Source: Rhizobium mesosinicum (GTDB lineage Bacteria; Pseudomonadota; Alphaproteobacteria; Rhizobiales; Rhizobiaceae). Taken from it: a DNA stretch of 64,000 bases. This document shows positions 19,827 through 28,861 of this stretch, piece after piece (positions within the stretch are counted from its first letter, which is position 1; every line of letters begins with the position of its first letter). The notes under the pieces were generated by a model. The model saw only the letters and a program-made list of their open reading frames with translations, did not search any database and was not told the DNA's origin. Made by a program: the position numbers and the translations under genes. Where the stretch lies: NCBI RefSeq assembly GCF_019511345.1, contig NZ_JAEUAK010000002.1, positions 620,001 through 684,000 of the forward strand. The letters are read 5' to 3'.

Positions 19827-20564
19827 TCAGTTTTCAATGGTGAACTGGACGCGGTCGGCGGCAAAGCGGCTGATCGAATATTGCACCGGCACGCCCTCCA
19901 GATCGGTGTTCATCGCCTTGGTGATCAACAGCACAGCGCCCGGCGTCAGGCCGAGATCGGCAATATCGGCGGAATCGGCGTGGGCGGCAGTGATCTCCGT
20001 CGTGGCGCGCACATAGTCTGACAGGCCAAGGGCAGCGAAGGCTTTGGTGATGGATCCCGCCGTCCGATAGGCTTCCCCGATACCGGCGAAGCGCGCCGCC
20101 GGAAACCAGCTCGTCGCTCGCGAGACGGGACGCTTATCCGCCTCGCGCACCGTCTCAAGCCGGATTACCAGAGTGCCCGGCTTGATATGCAGCCAGCGGG
20201 CCACCTCTGCATCGGCCTGCTCCTGCGCATGGCCGAGGAGCAGCGCGCGCGTCTCGCGGGCCTGATCCCGGATACCGTCGGTAAAGCGGGTGCGGCGGCT
20301 GATCGGAAAATTCAGGCGCTCCTTGCGCTCGATCAGCGTGCCGCGACCCTGCACCGCGCGAACGATGCCCTCCTGGGCAAGTGCTGCAAGTGCGCTACGG
20401 ACGGTATGCCTGTTGACGCCGAACTGCAGCGCCAGCACGGTTTCCGGCGGCACCATGCCCGTTTCGTCGTAAGCGCCACGGCTGATCGCCTCGCGGATCC
20501 TGTCGGCGATCTGACGCCAGAGCGCCACGCCCGTCTGACGCTGCACCTGCTTTATTCCTGCCAT
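19827..20564 (-). CDS. phnF: phosphonate operon regulator, GntR/HutC family
   Basis: A 245-residue regulator. Residues 12-78 are a GntR winged helix (LWRQIADRIREAISRGAYDE, VNRHTVRSALAALAQEGIVR). Residues 95-240 form a UTRA ligand domain. It is divergent from phnG and directly beside a perfect inverted repeat, the standard arrangement for PhnF, which represses phosphonate genes until an effector binds. The start MAGIKQVQRQTGV is supported by the HTH position. The ligand is unknown. Confidence 0.88.
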   Translation of the reverse strand: MAGIKQVQRQTGVALWRQIADRIREAISRGAYDETGMVPPETVLALQFGVNRHTVRSALAALAQEGIVRAVQGRGTLIERKERLNFPISRRTRFTDGIRDQARETRALLLGHAQEQADAEVARWLHIKPGTLVIRLETVREADKRPVSRATSWFPAARFAGIGEAYRTAGSITKAFAALGLSDYVRATTEITAAHADSADIADLGLTPGAVLLITKAMNTDLEGVPVQYSISRFAADRVQFTIEN

Positions 20565-20611
20565 TGCACCCCTGCCAGTTCATTTTCGGCTCAGCCAAAT
20601 TGGGCGCGCCG

Positions 20612-20628
20612 TGTCACACGCTTGTCAC
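20612..20628 (+). promoter_or_regulatory. probable Pho box
   Basis: TGTCACA-CGCT-TGTCAC: two TGTCAC copies with an exact 11-base period, as in PhoB binding sites (CTGTCAT repeats). The position upstream of phnG fits phosphate-starvation control of the operon. Confidence 0.5.
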
Positions 20629-20663
20629 CTCGCCGATTTAGGGATAGATATAGCTTGTATAGT

Positions 20664-20681
20664 TGTCTATATCAATAGACA
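20664..20681. promoter_or_regulatory. probable PhnF operator
   Basis: Perfect inverted repeat TGTCTAT-ATCA-ATAGACA, 16 bases before the phnG start. Size and symmetry suit a GntR/HutC dimer. It is distinct from the TGTCAC repeat about 40 bases upstream. Confidence 0.65.
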
Positions 20682-20696
20682 TTTTCCGAGGAATAG

Positions 20697-21176
20697 ATGA
20701 TGACGGCAGCGGAGAAGACGGAAGCTGCGGCGCGAGCGGAAGGCGGGCGTAAACGCACCGTCGACCTGCTCGCGCGCGCCGAAACACAGGAATTGCTGGC
20801 GGCGTGGGACGCGCTTGCCGAACAGCCGGTGGCGCAGCCGGTGCGCGGCCCGGAGACCGGTCTCGTCATGGTTCGCGGCCGCATCGGCGGTGGCGGTGCG
20901 CCCTTCAATCTCGGCGAAGTGACGGTGACGCGCGCGACAGTACGCCTTGCTTCCGGTTCCGTTGGCCATGCGCAGGCGCTCGGCACCGACCGCGAGAAGG
21001 CGCGGCTTTCAGCAATCTTCGATGCGCTCTGGCAGGAAGAGGCAACCAAGGGCTTCGTCGAAGACAAGCTGCTTTCGCCGATTGCCCGGCGGATCGCCGA
21101 TGACAACAATCGCAAAGCGGAAGAAACGGCTGCGACCCGCGTCGATTTCTTCACCATGGTCCGGGGAGAAGATTGA
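20697..21176 (+). CDS. phnG: carbon-phosphorus lyase complex subunit PhnG
   Basis: A 159-residue subunit of the PhnGHIJ core complex, which attaches ribose triphosphate to a phosphonate and then cleaves the C-P bond. Family features are KRTVDLLARAETQELLAAWDAL at the N-terminus, VRGPETGLVMVRGRIGGGGAPFNLGEVTVTRATVRL split across the middle, and YxG-like GHAQALGTDREKARLSAIFDAL. It is the first gene of the operon. Two ATG codons in tandem (20697 and 20700) could both serve as start. Its stop overlaps the phnH start by one base (TGATG). Confidence 0.93.
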   Translation: MMTAAEKTEAAARAEGGRKRTVDLLARAETQELLAAWDALAEQPVAQPVRGPETGLVMVRGRIGGGGAPFNLGEVTVTRATVRLASGSVGHAQALGTDREKARLSAIFDALWQEEATKGFVEDKLLSPIARRIADDNNRKAEETAATRVDFFTMVRGED

Positions 21177-21784
21177 TGAGCGCCAAGACCGATGTTCTGA
21201 CCGGCGGCTTTGCCGAACCGGTCTTTGAGGCCCAGAGCGTGTTCAAGATGCTGATGGACGGCATGGCCCGGCCCGGCACGATCCGGACGGTGACACCCGA
21301 CGTTGTGCCGCCGGTACCGCTCGGCATTGCCGCCGGCGCGATCGGCCTGACGCTCTGCGACCATGACACCCCGGTCTGGCTTTCCGCGGGGCTCGCCAAG
21401 TCGGCGGTCCCGGAATGGCTCGGCTTCCACGCCGGCGCACCTCTGACCACCGAAAAGGCTGAAGCGCGCTTTGCCTTCGTCGAGGCCGGCATGACGCTTT
21501 CCACGTTCGGCCTCTTTGCTGCTGGCACGCAGGAATATCCCGATCGTTCCACGACTGTCGTGATCGAACTTGCCGGCCTCGAAGGCGGCCGCCGGCTGGC
21601 ACTGATGGGCCCGGGCATCCAAAGCGTGACGGAGATCGCGCCTGTCGGACTGCCGGAAACCTTCCTGCGCCTTTGGACGGAAAACCGTGCGCTCTTCCCG
21701 CGCGGCGTCGACATCGTGCTGACGTCGGGCAAGCGTTTCCTCTGCTTGCCGCGCACCACCAAGATCACAGCAACGGAGATCTGA
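21176..21784 (+). CDS. phnH: carbon-phosphorus lyase complex subunit PhnH
   Basis: A 202-residue subunit of the C-P lyase core complex. Recognisable blocks are GGFAEPVFEAQSVFKMLMDGMARPG near the N-terminus, LTLCDHDTPVWL, and the C-terminal GVDIVLTSGKRFLCLPRTTKI. PhnH adopts a PLP-transferase-like fold without the cofactor and stabilises PhnG and PhnI. The ATG at 21176 overlaps the phnG stop, which argues for tight translational coupling. Confidence 0.93.
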   Translation: MSAKTDVLTGGFAEPVFEAQSVFKMLMDGMARPGTIRTVTPDVVPPVPLGIAAGAIGLTLCDHDTPVWLSAGLAKSAVPEWLGFHAGAPLTTEKAEARFAFVEAGMTLSTFGLFAAGTQEYPDRSTTVVIELAGLEGGRRLALMGPGIQSVTEIAPVGLPETFLRLWTENRALFPRGVDIVLTSGKRFLCLPRTTKITATEI

Positions 21785-21788
21785 GCTC

Positions 21789-22895
21789 ATGTATGTTGCC
21801 GTCAAAGGTGGCGAGGCCGCCATCGCCAATGCCCACCGCCTGCTCGCCGACCGCCGGCGCGGCGATCGCTCCGTGCCTGCCATCGGCATCGAGCAGATCG
21901 TCGAACAGCTGGCGCTCGCCGTCGACCGCGTCATGGCCGAAGCCTCGCTCTACGACCGCACGCTTGCAGCCCTTGCCGTGCGCCAGTCGCGCGGCGACAT
22001 GATCGAGGCGATCTTCCTCTTGCGCGCCTACCGCACGACGCTGCCACGCTTCGGCTATTCGAAGCCGCTCGATACCGCCAATATGCAGATCGAGCGCCGC
22101 ATCTCCGCCACCTACAAGGATCTTCCGGGCGGGCAGCTGCTTGGTCCGACTTTCGATTATACGCACCGTCTGCTCGACCCGACCCTTTTGACGGACGAGG
22201 CCGTGGAAGAGCCCGCCCAACGCGAGGCTGAAACCGGCCGCATCATGCGGGTTTCCGAAATCCTCGGCCAGGAAGGCCTGATCGAAAGCGACGGCGAGCT
22301 TCCCGAGGATCACGAGACGGGTGACCTGACACGCGAGCCGATGGAATTCCCGATGAGCCGCGATCTTCGCCTGCAGGCGCTTGCCCGCGGCGACGAAGGC
22401 TTCCTGCTGGCGCTCGGCTATTCCACCCAGCGCGGTTACGGCCGCAACCACCCCTTCACCGGTGAAATCCGCATCGGCGAGGTGGAAGTGGAATTCGACG
22501 TGCCGGAACTCGGCTTTGCCGTCTCGCTCGGCACGATCCAGCTCACCGAATGCCAGATGGTCAACCAGTTCAAGGGCTCGGCCAAGGCGCCGCCGCAGTT
22601 CACCCGCGGTTACGGCCTCGTCTTCGGCCAGAGCGAGCGCAAGGCCATGGCCATGTCGCTGGTGGATCGTGCGCTGCGGGCCGAAGAGCTCGGCGAGGAC
22701 ATCACCGCGCCGGCGCAGGACGAGGAATTCGTCATTTCCCATTCCGACAACGTGCAGGCGACCGGCTTCGTCGAGCACCTGAAGCTTCCGCACTACGTGG
22801 ACTTCCAGGCCGAACTCGACCTCGTCCGCCGTATGCGCCGCGATTTCGAAGCCGCCCGCGCGAGCGGCGAGACCCAAAAGGAGGCCGCCGAATGA
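21789..22895 (+). CDS. phnI: carbon-phosphorus lyase complex subunit PhnI
   Basis: A 368-residue nucleosidase-like subunit. It displaces adenine from ATP with the phosphonate to give ribose-1-phosphonate 5-triphosphate. Blocks seen are MYVAVKGGEAAIANAHRLL at the start, EASLYDRTLAALAVRQSRGD, GRIMRVSEILGQEGLIE and ALARGDEGFLLALGYSTQRGYGRNHPF. The ribosome binding site is just after the phnH stop, and the stop codon overlaps phnJ (ATGA). Confidence 0.95.
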   Translation: MYVAVKGGEAAIANAHRLLADRRRGDRSVPAIGIEQIVEQLALAVDRVMAEASLYDRTLAALAVRQSRGDMIEAIFLLRAYRTTLPRFGYSKPLDTANMQIERRISATYKDLPGGQLLGPTFDYTHRLLDPTLLTDEAVEEPAQREAETGRIMRVSEILGQEGLIESDGELPEDHETGDLTREPMEFPMSRDLRLQALARGDEGFLLALGYSTQRGYGRNHPFTGEIRIGEVEVEFDVPELGFAVSLGTIQLTECQMVNQFKGSAKAPPQFTRGYGLVFGQSERKAMAMSLVDRALRAEELGEDITAPAQDEEFVISHSDNVQATGFVEHLKLPHYVDFQAELDLVRRMRRDFEAARASGETQKEAAE

Positions 22896-23767
22896 GTGAT
22901 CTCGCCACCTACAATTTCGCCTATCTCGACGAACAGACCAAGCGCATGATCCGCCGCGCCATCCTGAAGGCGATCGCCATCCCTGGCTATCAGGTACCCT
23001 TCGCCAGTAGAGAAATGCCGATGCCCTACGGCTGGGGCACGGGCGGCGTACAGGTCACGGCCTCGATCATCGGACCGGACGACGTTCTCAAGGTCATCGA
23101 CCAGGGCGCCGACGATACGACGAACGCCGTCTCCATCCGCGCCTTCTTCCAGAAGGTCGCCAATGTCGCCGTGACGACCCACACCAAGGAGGCGACGATC
23201 ATCCAGACACGCCACCGCATCCCCGAGGAGAAACTCGGGCCTGGCCAGGTTCTCGTCTATCAGGTGCCGATCCCGGAACCGCTGCGCTTCCTCGAACCGC
23301 GCGAGACCGAAACGCGAAAAATGCATGCGCTGGAAGAATACGGCCTCATGCATGTGAAACTCTACGAAGACATCGCCCGCAACGGCCGCATCGCCACGAC
23401 CTATGCCTATCCGGTCAAGGTTCACGGCCGCTACGTGATGGACCCCTCGCCGACCCCGAAATTCGACAATCCGAAAATGCACAGGTCGGAGGCGCTGCAG
23501 CTGTTCGGCGCCGGTCGCGAAAAGCGCATCTATGCCGTGCCGCCCTATACCGACGTCGTCAGCCTCGATTTCGAAGACCATCCATTCGAGATCCAGCGCT
23601 TCGGCAAGCCCTGCGCGCTCTGCGGCGCTGAGGACGTCTACCTCGACGAGGTCATCCTCGACGACAAGGGCGGGCGTATGTTCGTCTGCTCCGATACCGA
23701 CCATTGCGAAGACCGCCGGGCACACGGACATGCCGGCGAAATGCTGGCCCGGGAGGCTGCAGAATGA
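22892..23767 (+). CDS. phnJ: carbon-phosphorus lyase PhnJ, radical SAM subunit
   Basis: A 291-residue catalytic subunit that breaks the C-P bond with an Fe4S4/SAM radical and a thiyl radical on Cys. The cluster and thiyl cysteines occur near the C-terminus as CALC, then about 21 residues later CSDTDHC, matching the C-x2-C-x21-C-x5-C pattern of the family. Also seen are NFAYLDEQTKRMIRRAILKA at the start and MPMPYGWGTGGVQVTASII. The ATG at 22892 overlaps the phnI stop and fits the homologous N-terminus. Confidence 0.96.
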   Translation: MSDLATYNFAYLDEQTKRMIRRAILKAIAIPGYQVPFASREMPMPYGWGTGGVQVTASIIGPDDVLKVIDQGADDTTNAVSIRAFFQKVANVAVTTHTKEATIIQTRHRIPEEKLGPGQVLVYQVPIPEPLRFLEPRETETRKMHALEEYGLMHVKLYEDIARNGRIATTYAYPVKVHGRYVMDPSPTPKFDNPKMHRSEALQLFGAGREKRIYAVPPYTDVVSLDFEDHPFEIQRFGKPCALCGAEDVYLDEVILDDKGGRMFVCSDTDHCEDRRAHGHAGEMLAREAAE

Positions 23768-24540
23768 CCGAAATCCCTCTCCTCAAAGTCAACGACCTCT
23801 CGAAGTTCTACGGCAGCCGCATCGGCTGCCGGAACGTCTCCTTCGAGCTCTGGCCGGGCGAAGTGCTCGCCATCGTCGGCGAATCCGGCTCCGGCAAGAC
23901 GACGCTGCTCAACTGCATCTCCACCCGGCTGATGCCGACCACCGGCAGCGTCGAATACCACATGCGCGACGGTACCTACCGCGACCTCTACCACATGAAC
24001 GAGGCCGAACGCCGCTTCCTGATGCGCACCGACTGGGGCTTCGTGCACCAGAACCCGGCTGACGGGCTGCGCATGACGGTCTCTGCCGGCGCCAATGTCG
24101 GCGAACGCCTGATGGCGATCGGCGACCGGCATTACGGCAAGATCCGCTCCACCGCCATCGACTGGCTGGAGCGCGTCGAGATCGACGCCGACCGCATCGA
24201 CGACCAGCCGCGCGCCTTTTCCGGCGGCATGCGCCAGCGCCTGCAGATCGCCCGCAATCTGGTAACCGGCCCGCGCCTGGTCTTCATGGACGAGCCGACC
24301 GGCGGGCTCGACGTCTCGGTGCAGGCGCGTCTGCTCGATCTCGTGCGCGGCCTCGTCAACGATCTCGGTCTCTCGGCCATCATCGTCACCCACGACCTCG
24401 CCGTCGCCCGCCTCCTCTCCCATCGCATGATGGTGATGAAGGACGGCCTGGTCATCGAGCAGGGCCTGACCGACCGCGTGCTGGACGACCCGCGCGAGCC
24501 CTACACCCAGCTCCTCGTTTCCTCGATCCTGCAGGTTTAA
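23764..24540 (+). CDS. phnK: phosphonate C-P lyase system ATP-binding protein PhnK
   Basis: A 258-residue ABC ATPase that docks on the PhnGHIJ core rather than on a membrane permease. It has Walker A GESGSGKTTLL near residue 40, signature FSGGMRQRLQIAR near 155 and Walker B LVFMDEPTGGLD. Compared with the oligopeptide ATPases elsewhere in this window it lacks the long C-terminal tail. The start overlaps the phnJ stop (ATGA). Confidence 0.93.
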   Translation: MTEIPLLKVNDLSKFYGSRIGCRNVSFELWPGEVLAIVGESGSGKTTLLNCISTRLMPTTGSVEYHMRDGTYRDLYHMNEAERRFLMRTDWGFVHQNPADGLRMTVSAGANVGERLMAIGDRHYGKIRSTAIDWLERVEIDADRIDDQPRAFSGGMRQRLQIARNLVTGPRLVFMDEPTGGLDVSVQARLLDLVRGLVNDLGLSAIIVTHDLAVARLLSHRMMVMKDGLVIEQGLTDRVLDDPREPYTQLLVSSILQV

Positions 24541-24545
24541 GAACC

Positions 24546-25256
24546 ATGGCAACGCCTCTCGTCGTTTCAGAAGTCGCCAAGAGCTTCACCATGCACCTGC
24601 GCGACGGCATCAAGCTGCCTGTTGTCTCCGATGTCTCCTTCTCGGTGGCCTCGGGCGAATGCGTCGTGCTCGGCGGCCCGTCAGGCATCGGCAAAAGCTC
24701 GCTGCTCAAGATGATCTACGGCAATTATGCCGTCGATACCGGACAGATCCTCGTCGACCACAAGGGCAGGATCGTCGATCTTGCCGCAGCCGACCCGCGC
24801 ACCATTCTCGACGTGCGGCGCCAGACACTCGGCTATGTCAGCCAGTTCCTGCGCACCGTGCCGCGCGTCGCGGCAATCGATGTGGTCGCCGAGCCATTAG
24901 TCGCACGTGGCGAGGCTGCCGCCAGCGCCAGGGAGAAGGCCGCAGCACTGCTTGAAAAACTGAACCTGCCGGAAACGCTCTGGCAGTTGCCGCCAGCCAC
25001 CTTCTCCGGCGGCGAGCAGCAGCGTGTCAATATCGCCCGTGGCTTCATCACCGAGCACACGATCCTGCTGCTCGACGAACCGACTGCCTCGCTCGACGCA
25101 AAGAACCGGGCCGTGGTCATCGGCATGATCGAGGAGAAGAAGAAGGGGGGCGTGGCGCTCCTCGGCATCTTCCACGACGAGGAAGTGCGCGAGGCGGCGG
25201 CCGATCGCATTCTCGACGTTCAGCAATTCTCTCCGCGAAAGGCGATCGCAGCATGA
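24546..25256 (+). CDS. phnL: phosphonate C-P lyase system ATP-binding protein PhnL
   Basis: A 236-residue ABC ATPase related to the LolD branch. It has Walker [18 protein letters not shown] near residue 41, signature [13 protein letters not shown] near 152 and Walker [13 protein letters not shown]. PhnL joins PhnK on the C-P lyase core, and its ATP use is thought to drive conformational cycling. It is six bases after phnK and overlaps the acetyltransferase gene by four bases. Confidence 0.93.
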   Translation: MATPLVVSEVAKSFTMHLRDGIKLPVVSDVSFSVASGECVVLGGPSGIGKSSLLKMIYGNYAVDTGQILVDHKGRIVDLAAADPRTILDVRRQTLGYVSQFLRTVPRVAAIDVVAEPLVARGEAAASAREKAAALLEKLNLPETLWQLPPATFSGGEQQRVNIARGFITEHTILLLDEPTASLDAKNRAVVIGMIEEKKKGGVALLGIFHDEEVREAAADRILDVQQFSPRKAIAA

Positions 25257-25870
25257 GCCGCAAGCTGGGCGTCGAGCCCTATTTCCATGAAACCGCCTCC
25301 GTCTCCGACTCGATCTTCGGCCGCTATACGGAAGTTTCCGAGCGCTGCCGCATCAGCGAAGCACAATTCGGCGACTATTCCTACATCATGCAGGACGGCT
25401 CCGTCTGGTGCGCGACGATCGGCAAGTTCGTCAACATTGCCGCTTCGGTGCGCATCAACGCCACCAACCATCCGACCTGGCGCGCGACGCTGCACCATTT
25501 CACCTATCGCGCCGTGGACTATTGGCCGGATGCCGACATGGAGACGGACTTCTTCGAATGGCGCCGCTCCAACCGCGTCGTGATCGGCAACGATGTCTGG
25601 ATCGGCCATGGCGCGACGATCCTGCCGGGCGTCACCGTCGGCAACGGGGCCGTCATCGGCGCCGGCGCGGTCGTCTCCAAGGACGTCGCTCCCTATACGA
25701 TTGTCGGCGGCGTACCGGCCAAGCTCATCCGCGAGCGCTTCGCGAAGGCGATCGGCGAGCGCATGGACAGGCTTGCCTGGTGGGACTGGGACCATGCCCG
25801 GCTGCGCCATGCACTGGCGGATTTCCGCGCTCTTGGCGCGGAAGACTTCCTCTCCCGCTACGGCGGCTGA
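25253..25870 (+). CDS. hexapeptide-repeat acetyltransferase of the phosphonate operon
   Basis: A 205-residue protein with a left-handed beta-helix. Hexapeptide repeats are seen from about residue 12 ([20 protein letters not shown]) and again at [34 protein letters not shown] and [14 protein letters not shown]. The usual catalytic His is in [14 protein letters not shown]. It belongs to the chloramphenicol/streptogramin-type xenobiotic acetyltransferase group often found in phn operons. It may acetylate aminoalkylphosphonates, in place of PhnO, before C-P cleavage; that role is inferred. The start overlaps the phnL stop (ATGA). Confidence 0.85.
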   Translation: MSRKLGVEPYFHETASVSDSIFGRYTEVSERCRISEAQFGDYSYIMQDGSVWCATIGKFVNIAASVRINATNHPTWRATLHHFTYRAVDYWPDADMETDFFEWRRSNRVVIGNDVWIGHGATILPGVTVGNGAVIGAGAVVSKDVAPYTIVGGVPAKLIRERFAKAIGERMDRLAWWDWDHARLRHALADFRALGAEDFLSRYGG

Positions 25871-25895
25871 GCCGAATCTCGCGGTGCAGAGTTTT

Positions 25896-25924
25896 GTGAC
25901 AGGACTTACACAAAACTGACATGC
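25896..25924 (-). promoter_or_regulatory. possible Pho box before phnC
   Basis: GTGACAG at 25896-25902 and a weaker TACACAA 11 bases on read, on the minus strand, as a degenerate Pho box; TGACATG follows at 25917. A second promoter here would let the importer genes be expressed apart from phnG-L. The match is weak. Confidence 0.3.
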
Positions 25925-25985
25925 GAGGTTCATGAAGCAGGACTAATGCGATCCCTTAAATAAGCCTGCAATGCGAGGGAAGAGC

Positions 25986-26834
25986 ATGATGTTCGAGCTG
26001 AAGAATGTCACACGCCGGTTCGGAAAGAAGCTTGCTGTCGACTCCGTAACGCTGGACATTCCTCAGGGCCAGATGGTCGGCATCATCGGCCGCTCCGGCG
26101 CCGGCAAGTCCACGCTGCTGCGCATGATCAACCGGCTGCAGGAACCTTCCTCCGGCACCATCCACTTCGCCGGTGTCGAGGTTTCCGGTCTTCGCGGCCG
26201 GGCGTTACGCAACTGGCAGCGCGACTGCGCGATGATCTTCCAGCAGTTCAACCTCGTGCCGCGCCTCGACGTGCTCACCAACGTCATGCTCGGCCGCCTG
26301 AACCACCGTTCGACGATGCTGAGCCTGCTCAACGTCTTCAGCCGTGAAGAGCGCATCCACGCCATCGCAGCGCTCGAGCGCCTCGGCATCGAGCAGACGG
26401 CGCTGCAGGCTGCCGGCACGCTTTCGGGTGGCCAGCAGCAGCGCGTGGCGATTGCCCGCGCGCTGATGCAGAACCCGAAGATGGTTCTCGCCGACGAGCC
26501 GATCGCCTCGCTCGACCCGCTGAACGCCAAGATCGTCATGGATGCCCTGCGCGACATCAACGAGCGCGAGGGCATCACCGTCATCACCAACCTGCACACG
26601 CTCGATACGGCCCGCAACTACTGCGAACGCATTGTCGGCATGGCAGGCGGCCGCGTCGTCTTCGACGGCAGGCCTTCCGAACTGACAACCGGAGCCGTGA
26701 AGGAAATCTACGGCACGGACAAGGACGGCGCAGGCATCGACGAGACGATGACCTCGACCGCGATCAATATCGCTCCGGAAGGAGCCGAAAGCGAATCCGC
26801 CGGCAACCAACCGCTGGCGCTGGCCGGTCTGTGA
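25986..26834 (+). CDS. phnC: phosphonate ABC transporter ATP-binding protein
   Basis: A 282-residue ATPase for PhnDE. It has Walker [18 protein letters not shown] near residue 36, signature [13 protein letters not shown] near 151 and Walker [13 protein letters not shown] near 171. A C-terminal extension of about 30 residues ([19 protein letters not shown]...) is acidic and probably disordered. The start at 25986 ([13 protein letters not shown]) follows GAGGGAAG; the codon at 25989 is equally possible. About 115 bases separate it from the acetyltransferase gene. Confidence 0.93.
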   Translation: MMFELKNVTRRFGKKLAVDSVTLDIPQGQMVGIIGRSGAGKSTLLRMINRLQEPSSGTIHFAGVEVSGLRGRALRNWQRDCAMIFQQFNLVPRLDVLTNVMLGRLNHRSTMLSLLNVFSREERIHAIAALERLGIEQTALQAAGTLSGGQQQRVAIARALMQNPKMVLADEPIASLDPLNAKIVMDALRDINEREGITVITNLHTLDTARNYCERIVGMAGGRVVFDGRPSELTTGAVKEIYGTDKDGAGIDETMTSTAINIAPEGAESESAGNQPLALAGL

Positions 26835-26921
26835 GAGGGGCGGCCGCGATCGAAGGCCCGCGTCAAGGGCGCACATCTTCTTAACAAGACGGCCGGGTTC
26901 CCGGTCAATCAGGAGAGAACC

Positions 26922-27830
26922 ATGTTCAAGAAAGCACTCTTTGCCGCAACGGCGCTTCTGGCGCTCGCGACCGGCGCTGCAAATGCTGCCGACCTCAAGG
27001 AACTGCGCATCGGTATCCTCGGCGGCGAAAACGAGGCCGACCGTCTGCGCAACTACGCCTGCCTTGCAGGCCACCTGAAGAAGGAATTCGGCTTCGAGAA
27101 GGTTTCGCTGTTCCCGGCCGCCGACTATGACGGCGTTATCCAGGGTCTGCTCGGCGGCACGCTCGATGTTGCCGGTCTCGGCGCTTCCGGCTACGCAGCT
27201 GTCTACATCAAGGACCCCAAGGCTGTTACGCCGATTCTGACGACGCAGCAGAAGGACGGTTCGACAGGTTACTATTCGATCGGTCTGGCTCTGAAATCAT
27301 CAGGCATCAAGACCATCAAGGACGCCAAGGGCAAGAAGCTCGGTTACGCCGATCCGGACTCCACCTCGGGCTATCTTGTTCCGCTGACGCAGATTCCGAA
27401 GGACACCGGCGCGCCGAACGACAAGTTCTTCGCTTCCACGCAGTTCAACGGCGGTCATGAAAACAACCTGCTCGCTGCCTACGACGGCAAGGTCGACGTT
27501 GCCGTCGACGATAGCTCGGGTCTCGGCGACTTCATGGACGGCTACACCTCCGGCACCTTCCACAAGGTCGTCGCGAAGGGCTCCGTCGATCCGAACAAAC
27601 TCGTCGAAGTCTGGCGCTCGCCGCTGATCCCGAACGGCCCGGTCGTTGTCCGCAACGCCCTTGGCGATGAATGGATCAAGAAGATCGCCGACTTCTACCT
27701 GTCCCTGCCGAAGAAGGACGAAAAGTGCTTCAACGCCATCGAAGGCGGCGATTTCACCGGCTACGTTCCTGTCAAGCCCGACTTCTACAACGCTGTCGTC
27801 GAGGTTCGTAAGGCTGCTATCGGCGGCTAA
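26922..27830 (+). CDS. phnD: phosphonate-binding periplasmic protein
   Basis: A 302-residue high-affinity phosphonate receptor. The signal peptide is MFKKALFAATALLALATGAANA with cleavage after ANA at residue 22. The mature protein has the PhnD family segments LRIGILGGENEADRLRNYAC, YDGVIQGLLGGTLDVAGLGASGYA and GYADPDSTSGYLVPL. It delivers phosphonates to the PhnE permeases. The ribosome binding site AGGAGAG is strong, and a hairpin just downstream probably raises its expression above that of the permeases. Confidence 0.95.
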   Translation: MFKKALFAATALLALATGAANAADLKELRIGILGGENEADRLRNYACLAGHLKKEFGFEKVSLFPAADYDGVIQGLLGGTLDVAGLGASGYAAVYIKDPKAVTPILTTQQKDGSTGYYSIGLALKSSGIKTIKDAKGKKLGYADPDSTSGYLVPLTQIPKDTGAPNDKFFASTQFNGGHENNLLAAYDGKVDVAVDDSSGLGDFMDGYTSGTFHKVVAKGSVDPNKLVEVWRSPLIPNGPVVVRNALGDEWIKKIADFYLSLPKKDEKCFNAIEGGDFTGYVPVKPDFYNAVVEVRKAAIGG

Positions 27831-27847
27831 TCCGCCATTCATGTCTG

Positions 27848-27875
27848 GGGCGGCCGGCGACGGCCGCCCTTTTCT
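27848..27875 (+). terminator. hairpin with T-rich tail between phnD and phnE
   Basis: A nine-base-pair GC stem GGGCGGCCG-GCGA-CGGCCGCCC is followed by ttttctt. It looks like a partial terminator or an mRNA-stabilising hairpin behind the binding-protein gene, common in ABC importer operons where that gene needs more product than the permeases. Confidence 0.65.
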
Positions 27876-27894
27876 TGCAGAGGGGCTGGCGCTG

Positions 27895-28854
27895 ATGACT
27901 GTTGCCGACATTCAACCACACATGCAGAGTTCGAGCGAAATAGTCACGGCATGGGATCGGATGGTCGCCAGGCGACGCCTCTACACGCTGATTGGCCTTG
28001 CAATTCTGCTTTTCGCCTTTGTCAGCTCGGTACGTTTTGCCGACGAAAGCAATGCCGGGCACTTCTTCGAACGACTCCCGCACCTCTTCGACTTCCTCAG
28101 CTGGCTCATTCCCAAAGACTGGAACGACGTATGGCGCGCGCTTTTCGATATCGCCAGTGTCAATGATGCCGGCGGCGAGGAATATAACTTCGCTAGAGGT
28201 CGCGTCTATGTCTGGCGCGACTTCTATGTCCCCGAATATTTCGAGCTCATGATCGTGACGATCAACATCGCGATCCTTTCGACCATCATTGCCTTCGTCT
28301 TCGCCCTGCCGCTCAGCTTTCTCGCCGCGCGCAATTTCGCGCCTTCGGGCGCATTGCGCATCGGCGTAAAGCGTCTGATGGAATTCCTCCGCGCCTTTCC
28401 CGAAATTGTCATCGCAGGGTTGTTTTCCGCCATTCTGTCGATCGGTCCGGTAGCGGCCATCATCGCCGTGACCCTTCATACGATCGGGGCTCTCGGCAAG
28501 CTGTTCTACGAAGTGATCGAAAATGCCGACATGAAATCGGATGACGGCATGAAAGCGGTCGGGGCAAACTGGTTCGAGCGCGTCCGTTTCGCGGCGCTGC
28601 CGCAGGTGCTGCCCAACCTGATGTCCTACGTGCTGCTGCGGCTTGAGGTCAATGTTCGCGCATCGACCATCATCGGCGCCGTCGGCGGCGGCGGTATCGG
28701 CGAAGAGCTGAAGCTGTCGATCTCCCGCGGTTTCGGCGCCAAGACGGTGGCGCTCGTGCTGCTGCTCTTCATAACGATCGTCGCAGTCGATCAGCTTTCG
28801 GCCTGGATCCGCCGCAAGCTTGTTGGCGATCATGCCTTCCTTCTCCAGCACTGA
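27895..28854 (+). CDS. phnE: phosphonate ABC transporter permease, first copy
   Basis: A 319-residue inner-membrane permease. Membrane helices are visible at about 30-50 (LYTLIGLAILLFAFVSSV), 115-145 (FELMIVTINIAILSTIIAFVFALPLSFLAARN) and the C-terminal pair. A periplasmic segment lies between the first two helices. The EAA-like loop GMKAVGANWFERVRFAALPQVLPN is near residue 222, and the STIIGAVGGGGIG motif typical of PhnE near 258. The start MTVADIQPHM follows GAGGGGCT. It pairs with the second PhnE to form the channel. Confidence 0.9.
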   Translation: MTVADIQPHMQSSSEIVTAWDRMVARRRLYTLIGLAILLFAFVSSVRFADESNAGHFFERLPHLFDFLSWLIPKDWNDVWRALFDIASVNDAGGEEYNFARGRVYVWRDFYVPEYFELMIVTINIAILSTIIAFVFALPLSFLAARNFAPSGALRIGVKRLMEFLRAFPEIVIAGLFSAILSIGPVAAIIAVTLHTIGALGKLFYEVIENADMKSDDGMKAVGANWFERVRFAALPQVLPNLMSYVLLRLEVNVRASTIIGAVGGGGIGEELKLSISRGFGAKTVALVLLLFITIVAVDQLSAWIRRKLVGDHAFLLQH

Positions 28855-28861
28855 GGACGCC

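Noticed and set aside
27848..27875. Hairpin after phnD as the end of the phosphonate operon
   Set aside because: The T-run is short and phnE follows 20 bases later with a good ribosome binding site, so full termination is unlikely.
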